Notes under the pieces: generated by a model | Database searches by the model: none | Seen by the model: the letters and a program-made list of their open reading frames with translations, nothing else | What the model was told of the DNA's origin: nothing | From: JBCDCY01 sp039180875 | Lineage (GTDB): Bacteria; Pseudomonadota; Alphaproteobacteria; Rhodobacterales; Rhodobacteraceae | DNA length: 64,000 bases | Reading direction: 5' to 3' | NCBI GenBank assembly: GCA_039180875.1 | Contig: JBCDCY010000010.1 | Location: forward strand, 1 to 64,000 | Shown: piece by piece, positions 24,510 to 33,519 of the stretch | Position numbering within the stretch: position 1 is the first letter of the stretch | Layout: every line of letters begins with the position of its first letter | Program-made: the position numbers and the translations under genes

Positions 24510-25937
24510 ATGTTCACCCGCCTCAGCCTGCGCCTGCGGATCTTCCTGTTCTTCAGCCTGCTGGCCCTGGGCGGCCTGGCCCTGGCTGGCGGTGCGCTCT
24601 ACCTCGGCTGGTCGCGGGCGGAGCCGCCGGTCCCGCCCAGCCCGTTCGTCACAGCGTTCCTGCTCTTCGCCTTTCTCAACACCGGGCTCGCCGCCGCGAT
24701 CTGGCTGCTGTTCGATGAGAACGTGGCCAAGCCGATCGACAAGCTGGCGGTGGATCTGCGGCTTTGCACCCAGGCCGGGGTGGGGCGGGCGCTCGACACC
24801 GAGGCCGCGCGCTATCTCGGCGATCTCGCCCCAGCCGCCCGCGCGGTCTCCGCCACGCTCAGCAGCGGCGTGATGGACAGCGCGGCCCATGTCGCGCGGG
24901 AGACGGAGCGGCTGCAGGCCGAGGCCGCCCGGCTGACGGCGCTGCTGACCGAGATCCCGGTCGCCACCATCCTGGTGAACGGATCGGACGAGATCGTGCT
25001 CTACGACGGCCAGGCCGCCGCCATCCTGTCCCAGGTCGGGCCACCGCGCCTGAAGGCGCCGCTGACCGACTATTTCGACGGTGCCGACCTGGAGGCCGCG
25101 AAAGCCGGCCTCGGCGCGTCGGAGGCCGAGGTCGCTTTCACCCTGGCGGAGGCCGGCCGGGCCCGGAGCTTCGAGGCCCGGCTGAAGCGGCTGGAAGCAG
25201 ACGGCTACATGCTGATCCTCGAGGTCGAGGACGCCCCAAGTGCCCGCATCGCCGCCCGCCCCCTGGTCTACGACTTCGATCTGCTGAACGCCGGGGCGAG
25301 CGGCGACATTTACGACCGGCCGCTGCGCGACATCTGTTTCGTGGTCTTCGATACCGAGACCACGGGTCTTTCGACGACCGAGGATCAGGTGGTGCAGATC
25401 GGCGCCGTGCGGGTCCTGAACGGTCGCCTGGTGCCGGGGGAGCGGTTCGAGAGCTTCGTGGATCCCGGCCGCCCGATCCCGCCCGCCTCGACCCGGATCC
25501 ACCAGGTCAGCGATGCGGACGTGGCCGGCGCCCCGGACTTCGTCGCCGCCGGGCGCGCCTTCCATGCCTTCGCGCGGGACGCGGTGCTGGTGGCGCACAA
25601 CGCGCCGTTCGATCTCGCCTTCTTCCATCGGTTCGAGGCGGAGATGGGGGTGGGCTGGGACCATCCCGTCCTCGACACCGTTCTGCTCTCCGCCATCGCC
25701 TTCGGCATCACCGAGGATCATTCGCTCGACGCGCTCTGCGACCGGCTGGCCGTGGCGATCGCGCCCGAGGTCCGCCACAGCGCGCTCGGCGATGCAGTGG
25801 CGACGGCTGAGGCCCTGGTGCGGCTGCTCGGGCTGCTGGAGGCGAGGTCGCTCACCACCCTCGGTGCAGTGATCGCAGAGGCACGCAAGCACGGCCGCCT
25901 GCTCGAGGATCTGAACGCCCCGGTGCAGCAGCGCTGA
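24510..25937 (+). CDS. Membrane-anchored DnaQ-type 3'-5' exonuclease with PAS-like domain
   Basis: 475 residues. Two transmembrane helices (about 8-31 and 47-67) are followed by a helical linker, a PAS-like segment (about 145-245) and a DEDDh exonuclease: D281 and E283 in VVFDTETTGL, D368 in HNAPFDLAF, H423 and D428 in RHSALGDA. All catalytic residues are present. Such proteins are annotated as DNA polymerase III epsilon-like, but the membrane anchor makes a replication role unlikely. It is conserved downstream of DUF4212/SSS/DUF294 genes, where its job is unknown. The start at 24510 leaves 1 base after the preceding stop. Confidence 0.9.
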   Translation: MFTRLSLRLRIFLFFSLLALGGLALAGGALYLGWSRAEPPVPPSPFVTAFLLFAFLNTGLAAAIWLLFDENVAKPIDKLAVDLRLCTQAGVGRALDTEAARYLGDLAPAARAVSATLSSGVMDSAAHVARETERLQAEAARLTALLTEIPVATILVNGSDEIVLYDGQAAAILSQVGPPRLKAPLTDYFDGADLEAAKAGLGASEAEVAFTLAEAGRARSFEARLKRLEADGYMLILEVEDAPSARIAARPLVYDFDLLNAGASGDIYDRPLRDICFVVFDTETTGLSTTEDQVVQIGAVRVLNGRLVPGERFESFVDPGRPIPPASTRIHQVSDADVAGAPDFVAAGRAFHAFARDAVLVAHNAPFDLAFFHRFEAEMGVGWDHPVLDTVLLSAIAFGITEDHSLDALCDRLAVAIAPEVRHSALGDAVATAEALVRLLGLLEARSLTTLGAVIAEARKHGRLLEDLNAPVQQR

Positions 25938-25991
25938 CCTGGGCCTGACACGGGACCGACAGGCGCCCCCAGCAGACAGATTCGGCCGGGG

Positions 25992-27227
25992 TCAGGCGTT
26001 GGTATCCACCGTGCCGTCCGCGATCCAGCCGTCGAGTACCGCCAGGGCGGCCTCCGCGAAGGCCGGGTCGTTGATGTGGCAGTCGAGCATGGTGAGGGTC
26101 GCGGGCGGCCGGATCGCCTGGCCCATCTCATCGACCATGGCGGCGAGCCCCTCTGGGTCGTGGGCCGGTTCCCCCTCCCGATCCCATTCCTCGACCCCTT
26201 GGGTCGGCATCAGCACGTGCACCGGCCCCTTGGCGTCGGCGAGGCGGGCGGCGATGTCGCGCACCAGGGCGCGGCGCTCCTCCGGCGAGAGACCGGAGGA
26301 TTTGATCAGCCGGTTGTGGGCGTGGAACGGGCGGTCGGCATAGGCCTCCGGGATCTCCTGCCAGCCGGCGAAGTCGATGAGGTCGGTGCAGCCCGGGGCG
26401 ACGATCTGCGGGATGCCCAGCCGGCCGGCGTTGCTCAGCCGGTCGGGTCCGGCGTTGACGACGGAGCCCACCATCAGATTGCCGAGCTCCGGCAGGGCGA
26501 AGTCCATCACGGCGGCGAAGTAGCCTTGGGCGGCCAGTGCCTCAAACGCCATGCCGCCCATGCCGGTGGCATGGAACACGGCGACCTCGAAGCCCCGCGC
26601 CTCCAGCGGGTCGCGCAGCAGTTTCATGTATTTGAGGCAGGAGGAGCCGAGGCTGGTCATGCCGATCACCGGCCGGTCGGCCTCGGGCCGTTCGACCGCC
26701 CGGGCGGCGCCCAGCACGGCCCCCGCCGCCTGGGATAGCGAGGATTTGCAGACGGAGTTCAGGCCGTAGAGCCCTCCGGCCCAGAGGATCATCTGGATAT
26801 CCGAGCTCAATCGGTCCGCCGGGATCAGCGGCGAGAACGAGACGGTGGAGACCACGTATTTCGGCACGCCGAGCGGCAGGGCTTGCGCGCAGTCGAGCGC
26901 CAAGTCGGTGCCCATGGTGCCGCCGAGGGCGATCATCCCGTCGATCTTGCCGTCGGCGTGGAGCCTGGCTGTCAACGCGGCGGCTCCCCTAGCCATGATC
27001 TGCATCGCGGCGTTCTCGTCCCCGCTGTCGATCGCCGCCTGGATGGAGGAGCCGGCAGCCTCCGCCACCTGGTGCTTTGAGATGTCGGTGGGTGCGGAGG
27101 GATCGCCGAGCACGCTCACGTCCATCGACAGCACCGCCCCTCCCTGGCCGCGGATGGCGTCGCGCATGAAGTGCAGCTCATCATCCTTCGTGTCGTATGT
27201 GCCGATCACCAGGATCACTTTGGTCAT
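25992..27227 (-). CDS. Tm-1-like ATP-binding domain protein (UPF0261)
   Basis: 411 residues beginning TKVILVIGTYDTKDDELHF, the standard start of UPF0261/Tm-1 proteins, with ALGGTMGTDLALDCAQ and IPQIVAPGCTDLIDFAGW. Plant Tm-1 binds a viral replicase; bacterial members have an unknown catalytic role and usually pair with a TIM-barrel (PEP-hydrolase-like) partner, which is not present next to it here. The ATG at 27227 follows GGAGGG, so the 20 upstream codons in frame are excluded. Divergent from an IclR gene, which probably regulates it. Confidence 0.87.
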   Translation of the reverse strand: MTKVILVIGTYDTKDDELHFMRDAIRGQGGAVLSMDVSVLGDPSAPTDISKHQVAEAAGSSIQAAIDSGDENAAMQIMARGAAALTARLHADGKIDGMIALGGTMGTDLALDCAQALPLGVPKYVVSTVSFSPLIPADRLSSDIQMILWAGGLYGLNSVCKSSLSQAAGAVLGAARAVERPEADRPVIGMTSLGSSCLKYMKLLRDPLEARGFEVAVFHATGMGGMAFEALAAQGYFAAVMDFALPELGNLMVGSVVNAGPDRLSNAGRLGIPQIVAPGCTDLIDFAGWQEIPEAYADRPFHAHNRLIKSSGLSPEERRALVRDIAARLADAKGPVHVLMPTQGVEEWDREGEPAHDPEGLAAMVDEMGQAIRPPATLTMLDCHINDPAFAEAALAVLDGWIADGTVDTNA

Positions 27228-27563
27228 CCGGGGCCCTCCGCCGCGTGAGCTGCATCTCGTTCGACCCTTGGGGTCGTGGGGCGGCACGTCCCACCCGGCC
27301 TCGGGCGCCGCGACGCTGCCTCAGCCTCGCGCCGTGTGTGCACGGTGGCGAGACCCCTCATTGCTCGCCATCCCGGTCGCCACGATGGCTTTGCTGAAAC
27401 GGTTCATTCCACTTCTCCCCGTCTTGACGCAACGCGACCTGAGGATCGGTTCACTATTGTTATCGTCGGTTCAATCAGCTTGCAGCGCCACATACCTTGT
27501 GTCAACGTCGCGAGGGATCGCCGGACCTTGGGGCGCGTGGGCAGAGGCGGGGACGCCTTGACG
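27228..27563. promoter_or_regulatory. Divergent control region between the Tm-1-like and IclR genes
   Basis: 336 bp without a convincing gene. It contains three CGGTTCA elements in the same direction: ACGGTTCA (27399-27406), TCGGTTCA (27446-27453) and TCGGTTCA (27466-27473). The last two start exactly 20 bp apart, about two helical turns. The first is part of the near-palindrome TGAAACGGTTCA. This is a plausible cluster of IclR-type binding sites. Confidence 0.4.
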
Positions 27564-28382
27564 ATGGCGAAGACGACGATGAGCACGGTGGACAAGGCGC
27601 TGACGCTGCTGCGCCACTTCTCTGTGCAGCGGGCCGAGCTTGGGCTGAGCGAGCTGGCGCGCCTCGCGGGCTACGACAAGACGACGACGCTGCGCTGCAT
27701 GACGGCGCTGGAGCGCAACGGCTTCGTCGAGCAGGACGCCCGCTCGCGGAAGTACCGCCTCGGCCTCGCGCCGCTCAACCTGGCGCAGATCCGCGAGCAG
27801 AGCTTCCCCATGCGCTCAGTCATCCGGCGCCATGTCGAGGACCTGGCCCGGTCCCTCGGCGAGACGGCCCACGGCACCCTTCTGATGGCGGGGGAGCCGA
27901 TGACCGTGGCGATCAGCGCGCCGGCGCGGGCGCTCTTCGTCCATGTCGATCCGTCGGGCGTGCTGCCCTGGCACGCCACCGCCTCCGGCATCGCCATCAT
28001 GGCGTTCCTGCCCGAGGCGACGCGGACCGAGATCCTGGAGGGCCGGCCGCTCGAGCCCTTCACCGCCCATACGCCCAAAAGCCGCGCCAAGGTGGAGGCG
28101 CTGATCGGCACCTGCCGGGAGGAGGGGCTGGCGCGGGCCCGCGCGACCTACGAGGACGACGTCATTGGCACCGCCGCCCCGATCTTCGGCCCGGCCGGCA
28201 CATCCATCGGCGCGGTCGCCGTCGCCGCCCTGGCGCTCCGCTTTTCTGCCGATCTGCAAGGGCGGATCGACGACGCGCTCCGCCGCGCCGCCCGGACCAT
28301 CACCCGCGAAGTGGGCGGCGTCCCCCCCGAGACCGCCCCAAGCCCCGAGGACACGCACCATGCGGCACACGAACTTTCTTAA
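27564..28382 (+). CDS. IclR-family transcriptional regulator
   Basis: 272 residues. A winged helix-turn-helix (STVDKALTLLRHFSVQRAEL, GLSELARLAGYDKTTTLRCM) is followed by the IclR effector domain with HATASGIAIMAFLP and FGPAGTSIGAVAV. It probably senses a small acid or amino-acid-derived ligand. The ATG at 27564 begins the conserved domain, though the frame is open upstream to 27276 and a TTG lies at 27558. It overlaps the aminotransferase gene by 23 bp, so the two are co-transcribed and likely concern the same catabolic route. Confidence 0.9.
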   Translation: MAKTTMSTVDKALTLLRHFSVQRAELGLSELARLAGYDKTTTLRCMTALERNGFVEQDARSRKYRLGLAPLNLAQIREQSFPMRSVIRRHVEDLARSLGETAHGTLLMAGEPMTVAISAPARALFVHVDPSGVLPWHATASGIAIMAFLPEATRTEILEGRPLEPFTAHTPKSRAKVEALIGTCREEGLARARATYEDDVIGTAAPIFGPAGTSIGAVAVAALALRFSADLQGRIDDALRRAARTITREVGGVPPETAPSPEDTHHAAHELS

Positions 28383-29712
28383 GGAGAACAACGCCCGCCA
28401 TATGTGGCACCCGATGGCGCATCCGGCGGACTCGCTGGCCAATCCGCCAAGCATCATCACCGGGGGCGAAGGGGTGCGGATCCGCGACGTCGACGGACAT
28501 GAGACGGTCGACGCGGTGGGCGGGCTCTGGAACGTCAATCTCGGCTATTCCTGCGCCCCGGTGAAGGAAGCGATCGCGGCGCAGCTTGAGGCATTGCCCT
28601 ACTACTCCACCTTCCGCGGCACCTCGAACGATCAGGTGATCGAACTCAGCCACATGCTGCGGGAGTTCTTTGCGCCCGACGGGCTTTCGCGCGCCTTCTT
28701 CACCTCGGGCGGGTCGGACAGCGTGGAGATCTGCCTCCGCCTGGCGCGCCAGTACCACAAGCTGCTTGGGGAGGCGGGGCGGACCAAGTACCTCTCCCTC
28801 AAAAAGGGCTATCACGGCACCCACATGGGCGGCGCCTCGGTCAACGGCAACGCCAATTTCCGGGCGCAGTACGAGCCGCTGCTGCCCGGCTGCTTCCACA
28901 TCCCAGCACCCTACACCTACCGCAATCCGTTCGGGGAGAGCGACCCGGCGCGCCTCGCCCAGCTCTGCCTCAGCGCGCTGGAGGACGAGATCGCCTTCCA
29001 GGGCCCCCAGACCATCGCCGCCTTCATCATGGAGCCGATCCTCGGCGCCGGCGGGGTGATCCCGCCGCATGAGAGCTTCATGCCCGGCGTGCGGGAGATC
29101 TGTACGCGCCACGGCATCCTGTTGATCGCCGACGAGGTGATCACCGCCTTCGGCCGGACCGGCAGCTGGACCGGCTCGCGCCATTGGGGCGTGCAGCCCG
29201 ACCTCGCCGCCACGGCCAAGGCGATCACCAACGGCTATTTCCCCTTCGGCGCCGCGATGATCTCGGAGGAGGTCGCCCAGGTCTTCGAGGCCAATGGCGA
29301 CGCTGCGGGGACAATCGGCTCCGGCTACACCTATTCCGGCCACCCGGTCGGGGCGGCGGCGGCGGTCGCCTGTCTGACGGAGACCCTGCGCCTCGATGTG
29401 CCAACGAACGCCACGGCGCGGGGGGCGCAGCTTTACGACGGGCTGCGGGCGCTGGCCGAGAAGCACGAGGTCATCGGCGACGTCCGCGGCGGCCACGGCC
29501 TGATGTGCGCGATCGAGCTGGTGGCCGATCGGGAGACCAAGGCGCCGGCCGACAAGGCCACCGGCCTGCGCGTGCAGGAGGCCGCCTACAGAAACGGCGC
29601 GATGATCCGGGTCTCCGGCCCCAACATCATCCTCTCGCCCCCACTCATCATCGCCGAGGCCGACATCGCCGCGATCCTGGATGGCCTAGACGCCGGTCTG
29701 AGTGCGGTCTGA
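28360..29712 (+). CDS. Class-III PLP-dependent aminotransferase
   Basis: 450 residues of the omega-amino-acid:pyruvate type. Key blocks are GGLWNVNLGYSCAPVKEAI, FFTSGGSDSVEICLRLARQY, SLKKGYHGTHMGGASVNG, the PLP-Asp region LIADEVITAFGRTG and the PLP lysine in LAATAKAITNGYFPFGA. It transfers an amino group from a beta-alanine-, taurine-, or diamine-like donor to pyruvate or 2-oxoglutarate. The exact substrate cannot be deduced. The start at 28360 lies inside the IclR gene, which implies coupling. Confidence 0.93.
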   Translation: MRHTNFLKENNARHMWHPMAHPADSLANPPSIITGGEGVRIRDVDGHETVDAVGGLWNVNLGYSCAPVKEAIAAQLEALPYYSTFRGTSNDQVIELSHMLREFFAPDGLSRAFFTSGGSDSVEICLRLARQYHKLLGEAGRTKYLSLKKGYHGTHMGGASVNGNANFRAQYEPLLPGCFHIPAPYTYRNPFGESDPARLAQLCLSALEDEIAFQGPQTIAAFIMEPILGAGGVIPPHESFMPGVREICTRHGILLIADEVITAFGRTGSWTGSRHWGVQPDLAATAKAITNGYFPFGAAMISEEVAQVFEANGDAAGTIGSGYTYSGHPVGAAAAVACLTETLRLDVPTNATARGAQLYDGLRALAEKHEVIGDVRGGHGLMCAIELVADRETKAPADKATGLRVQEAAYRNGAMIRVSGPNIILSPPLIIAEADIAAILDGLDAGLSAV

Positions 29713-29859
29713 GCGCATCGGGATCGGCCGCCGCGCGTCCGGCGGAATCCAGCGACGCCGAGAGGGAGGTCTCGCGCGCCGTCATGCCCCGCCAACGCCG
29801 CATGATCCGGGCGGTGTCGAGAGGGCGGCAGGCCCGTGCTGGCGCGCCGTCGGACCGCC

Positions 29860-31812
29860 CTAGCCGACCAGATCTGGCGGGCGCGCCTCGGCGGCGAGCT
29901 CGGCGATGGCCGTCTCGGTCGGCTGCACCGTCTGGCCCTTTTCGCCGAGGCGGCGGAGGGTGACGGTGCGGTCCTCGACCTCCTGCCGGCCGATGGCGAG
30001 CAGGATCGGCACCTTGGCCAGCGAATGCTCCCGGACCTTGAGGTTGATCTTCTCGTTGCGGATATCCGCTTCGGCCCGGAGCCCCGCAGCGCGCAGCCCC
30101 CCCACCACCGCCCGGACATAATCGTCGGCGTCGGACACGATGGAGGCCACCACCACCTGGCGCGGCGCGAGCCAGAGGGGGAAGCGCCCGGCATAGTGCT
30201 CGATCAGGATGCCGGTAAAGCGTTCGAGCGAGCCGAAGAGCGCGCGATGCAGCATGACGGGGTGCTCGCGCTCGCCCGACTGGGTCACATAAGTGGTGCC
30301 GAACCGCTCCGGCAGGTTGAAGTCGACCTGCAGCGTCCCGCATTGCCAGTCGCGCCCGATCGCATCGCGCAGGACGTATTCGAGCTTGGGGCCATAGAAC
30401 GCGCCTTCGCCCTCAAAGAGAGTATAGGCACGGCCGGCGGTATCCAGCGCCGTCTTGAGCGCGCCCTCGGACCGGTCCCAACTCTCGTCGCTGCCGATCC
30501 GCATCTCGGGACGGGTGGAGAGCTTGATCTGCACATCCTCGAAGCCGAAGTCGCGATAGATCGAGAGCACGAGGTCGTTGACCTTCAGGCACTCCTCGGT
30601 CAGCTGCTCGGGCGTGCAGTAGATATGGGCATCGTCCTGGGTGAAGCTGCGCACCCGCAACAGGCCGTGCAGCGCGCCCGAGGGTTCGTAGCGGTGGACC
30701 TTGCCGAACTCCGAGATCTTCAAGGGCAAGTCGCGGTAGCTCTTCACACCCTGACCGTAGATCAGCATGTGCCCCGGGCAGTTCATCGGCTTGAGTGCGT
30801 AGTCGCGATCATCCTGGGTCTGCGCCAGGAACATATTGGCGCGATAGTTCTGCCAATGACCCGAGGTCTCCCAGAGCGCGCGATCCATGATGTCGGGTGA
30901 GTTCACCTCGACATAGCCCACCGCGTCCTGCCGCCGGCGCATGTAGCCGATCAGGGTCTGGAACAGCGTCCAGCCGCTCGGGTGCCAGAAGACCGAGCCG
31001 GGGGCGACCTCCTCGAAGTGGAAGAGCGCCATCTCGCGGCCGAGCTTGCGGTGGTCGCGCTTCTCCGCCTCTTCCCGCATGTGGAGATAGGCCTTGAGCT
31101 CGTCGCGGGTGCGGAAGGCGACGCCGTAGATCCGCTGCAGCATCTTGTTGCGGCTGTCGCCCCGCCAATAGGCGCCGGAGACGTGGGTGAGCTTGAAGGC
31201 ATCGGCCGGCACCTGGCCGGTATGCACGAGATGCGGGCCGCGGCAGAGATCCTGCCAGTCCCCGTGCCAGTACATGCGCACGGCCTCACCCGCCGGGATC
31301 GCCTCCACCAGCTCGACCTTATAGGGCTCGCCCCCTTCCTCGTAGAAGCGGATGGCGCGGGCCCGGTCCCAAACCTCGGTCCGCACCGGATCGCGGAGCG
31401 CGATGATCTCGCGCATCTTCTTCTCGATGGTGGCGAGATCTTCGGGCGTGAAGGGCTCGTCCCGGTCGAAGTCGTAATAGAAGCCGTTCTCGATCACCGG
31501 GCCGATGGTGACCTTCACGTCGGGCCAGATCTCCTGCACCGCGCGGGCCATGATATGGGCGCAGTCGTGGCGGATGAGCTCGAGCGCCTGCGGGGCATCC
31601 TTCGCGGTGTGGATGGCGATCTCGGCATCGGCCTCGAGCGGCGCTGAGAGGTCCGAGAGCGCGCCGTTCACCGACCAGGCGATGGCGGCCTTCGCGAGCG
31701 ATGTCGAGATGTCGGCCGCGACCTCCGTCCCCGTCACGCCGGCCGAGTAGGTGCGGGTCGCACCATCGGGCAGGGTCAGGGTGATCGGGCGCGGCTCGGG
31801 CTTCTCCGACAT
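29860..31812 (-). CDS. thrS: Threonyl-tRNA synthetase
   Basis: 650 residues, class-II synthetase that charges tRNA-Thr. The order is a TGS domain (ITLTLPDGATRTYSAGVTG), the editing domain with HDCAHIMARAV, the catalytic core with zinc-binding CPGHML and SYRDLPLKISEFG, and motifs 2 and 3 (RVRSFTQDDAHI, HPVMLHRALFGSLERF). The C-terminal anticodon-binding domain ends QTVQPTETAIAELAAEA. The start at 31812 is directly behind GGAGAG; five upstream codons are possible. No T-box or other leader structure was noticed. Confidence 0.97.
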   Translation of the reverse strand: MSEKPEPRPITLTLPDGATRTYSAGVTGTEVAADISTSLAKAAIAWSVNGALSDLSAPLEADAEIAIHTAKDAPQALELIRHDCAHIMARAVQEIWPDVKVTIGPVIENGFYYDFDRDEPFTPEDLATIEKKMREIIALRDPVRTEVWDRARAIRFYEEGGEPYKVELVEAIPAGEAVRMYWHGDWQDLCRGPHLVHTGQVPADAFKLTHVSGAYWRGDSRNKMLQRIYGVAFRTRDELKAYLHMREEAEKRDHRKLGREMALFHFEEVAPGSVFWHPSGWTLFQTLIGYMRRRQDAVGYVEVNSPDIMDRALWETSGHWQNYRANMFLAQTQDDRDYALKPMNCPGHMLIYGQGVKSYRDLPLKISEFGKVHRYEPSGALHGLLRVRSFTQDDAHIYCTPEQLTEECLKVNDLVLSIYRDFGFEDVQIKLSTRPEMRIGSDESWDRSEGALKTALDTAGRAYTLFEGEGAFYGPKLEYVLRDAIGRDWQCGTLQVDFNLPERFGTTYVTQSGEREHPVMLHRALFGSLERFTGILIEHYAGRFPLWLAPRQVVVASIVSDADDYVRAVVGGLRAAGLRAEADIRNEKINLKVREHSLAKVPILLAIGRQEVEDRTVTLRRLGEKGQTVQPTETAIAELAAEARPPDLVG

Positions 31813-31898
31813 CTCTCCACTCTCCAAGGATCGCGCCGGTCGCGGCGCGGGCGCACCATTGGAGTAGCACCTCGGGCTGTCAAGGCGGCTGGCGCGGC

Positions 31899-32669
31899 TC
31901 AGGCCGGGAAGCGCGCCTCGAAGGGCGTGAGGACGCCGCGGAGGCGCTCGTCGAGCCGGGCGCGCACCTCCGCGTCGATCTCGGGTGGCAGGGGGCCGTA
32001 GAAGGCGCCAGCGACGGCCCCGGCCATGCAGGCGATGGTGTCGCTGTCGCCGCCCATGGAGATGGCGGCGCGGATCGTGTCCTCGAAATCCGCCCCCTCC
32101 CGAAACGCCACTAGCGCCTGCGGGACGGAGCCCTGGCAGGTGGCGTCGAAGGCGTAGCCCGGTCGGATCGCGTCGAGCGTGAAGTCGAGATCGTAGTCCG
32201 TATGGTCGATCACGGCGTCGAGGATCGCCTCCTTGCTATGGCCCGTCCGGGCGAGAAAGGTGGCGAGCGCGATGGCCTCGGCGCCTTTGACGCCCTCGGG
32301 GTGGTCATGGGTGACGGCCGCGCTCTCGGCGGCCAGCCCCAGAACCTCCGCGCGATCCGTTCCTGCATAGGCGGCCGCTGCAACCCGCATGGCCGAGCCG
32401 TTGCCGTAGCTGCCATAGGGCCCGCGGGCAGGGTCGCGGGCCCAGGCGCTGAACATGTGGCCGTAGCCCGCCCTGGGATACCAGGCGTAGAAGCGCCGAA
32501 GCGTCGCCGCGATCTCCCGCCCGTGCAGCAGGGCATCGGCGAGCGCGAGGGTCATGACGGTGTCGTCGGTGAAGGTCGACGCCTTCTGGAAGAGCGGGAA
32601 GTCGCGCCGCTTCACGTTCTTCTGCTCGAAGGGAGAGCCGATGACGTCGCCGGCGATCGCTCCGATCAT
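31899..32669 (-). CDS. ADP-ribosylglycohydrolase family protein
   Basis: 256 residues with both metal-binding motifs of the DraG family: FTDDTVMTLALADALL (about 33-48) and SMGGDSDTIACMAGAVAGA (about 203-221). It should hydrolyse an ADP-ribosyl bond on a protein, nucleic acid or small molecule with two Mg or Mn ions. It starts MIGAIAGDVIGSPFE, the normal N-terminus. There is no nif cluster or DraT in view, so a nitrogenase role is not supported. It is upstream of thrS on the same strand, 86 bp away. Confidence 0.93.
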   Translation of the reverse strand: MIGAIAGDVIGSPFEQKNVKRRDFPLFQKASTFTDDTVMTLALADALLHGREIAATLRRFYAWYPRAGYGHMFSAWARDPARGPYGSYGNGSAMRVAAAAYAGTDRAEVLGLAAESAAVTHDHPEGVKGAEAIALATFLARTGHSKEAILDAVIDHTDYDLDFTLDAIRPGYAFDATCQGSVPQALVAFREGADFEDTIRAAISMGGDSDTIACMAGAVAGAFYGPLPPEIDAEVRARLDERLRGVLTPFEARFPA

Positions 32670-32841
32670 CCTCTCACCTCAAGACGCGATCATCCGGCAA
32701 ATCCGCCGGAGCTCAGCTTTTACAGGCCATCGTGCCCGGCGCGAAGAGCGAAATCAGGGCGAGCCACCCCAACCCAACCCAACAACGTCGCCAGAGGCCC
32801 GAGGGGATTGCACTCGCCCGCGCGATGGCCGACATGCGCGC

Positions 32842-33519
32842 ATGGTCGATGAAGAGCTTGCGCACTGCTTCGAGAGGGACGGCCGGGTTTGGCTTCGGAA
32901 CGCCATTTCCGCCGCCGATCTGGCGCGCTTCGACCGTGTGGCGGAGACGTCGTCGAAACCGGGTAAGCGGCTGCAGATCTCCGGTGGCTTAGCCGAGCTG
33001 CTGTCGGAGGGCAGCTCGCTGACGGCTGCGATCGGAGGACTGGAGCCTCAGGCCAAGCCGGTGCGCGCCGTGGCGTTTAACAAGACGGAGGAGGCGAACT
33101 GGGGGCTGCCCTGGCATCAGGACCGGATCATCGCCGTGGCCGAGCCCCATGATCTGCCGGGCTTCGGCACTTGGACGCAGAAGTCGGGCGCCTGGCACTG
33201 CGAGCCGCCGGCCGAGGTGTTGGAGCGCATGCTGTTCGTGCGCGTCCACCTCGACGACGGCGATCCCGCGAACGGTGCCATGCGGATTGCCGTCGGCAGC
33301 CACCGGGCGGGCCTCGTCCCCTATGCCGAGGCGGACCGGACGGCGGCCGGCTACCCTGTCGAAGACTGCGCGGCCGTCCGCGGCGACGTCCTGGTCCTGA
33401 AGATGCTGACGCTCCATGCCTCCAACCCCGCGGCGGAACCCTCGGCCCGTCGTGTCCTCAGGATCGACTTCGCTGCCTTCGACCTGCCACCTCCTCTCGG
33501 CTGGGCGGCGGCACCATGA
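32842..33519 (+). CDS. Phytanoyl-CoA dioxygenase (PhyH)-like oxygenase
   Basis: 225 residues of a double-stranded beta-helix Fe(II)/2-oxoglutarate oxygenase type. The HxD iron motif is WHQDRI (about residue 92), the distal His is in MLTLHASNPA and the 2-oxoglutarate Arg is in ARRVLRIDF. The GAMRIAVGSHRAG segment is typical of PhyH. The substrate is unknown. The ATG at 32842 begins the domain, since the open frame upstream runs antisense to the glycohydrolase gene. It overlaps the next gene in ATGA. Confidence 0.85.
   Translation: MVDEELAHCFERDGRVWLRNAISAADLARFDRVAETSSKPGKRLQISGGLAELLSEGSSLTAAIGGLEPQAKPVRAVAFNKTEEANWGLPWHQDRIIAVAEPHDLPGFGTWTQKSGAWHCEPPAEVLERMLFVRVHLDDGDPANGAMRIAVGSHRAGLVPYAEADRTAAGYPVEDCAAVRGDVLVLKMLTLHASNPAAEPSARRVLRIDFAAFDLPPPLGWAAAP

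Noticed and set aside
24321..25892. 523-codon frame antisense to the exonuclease gene
   Set aside because: Gln/Arg/His-rich shadow; the plus frame has all DEDDh residues.
28300..29496. 398-codon frame antisense to the aminotransferase
   Set aside because: Shadow frame; no ribosome-binding site or known motif.
31899..32669. ADP-ribosylglycohydrolase as part of a toxin-antitoxin (DarTG-like) or nitrogenase-control system
   Set aside because: No ADP-ribosyltransferase gene or nif gene nearby; fold is the DraG type, not macrodomain DarG.
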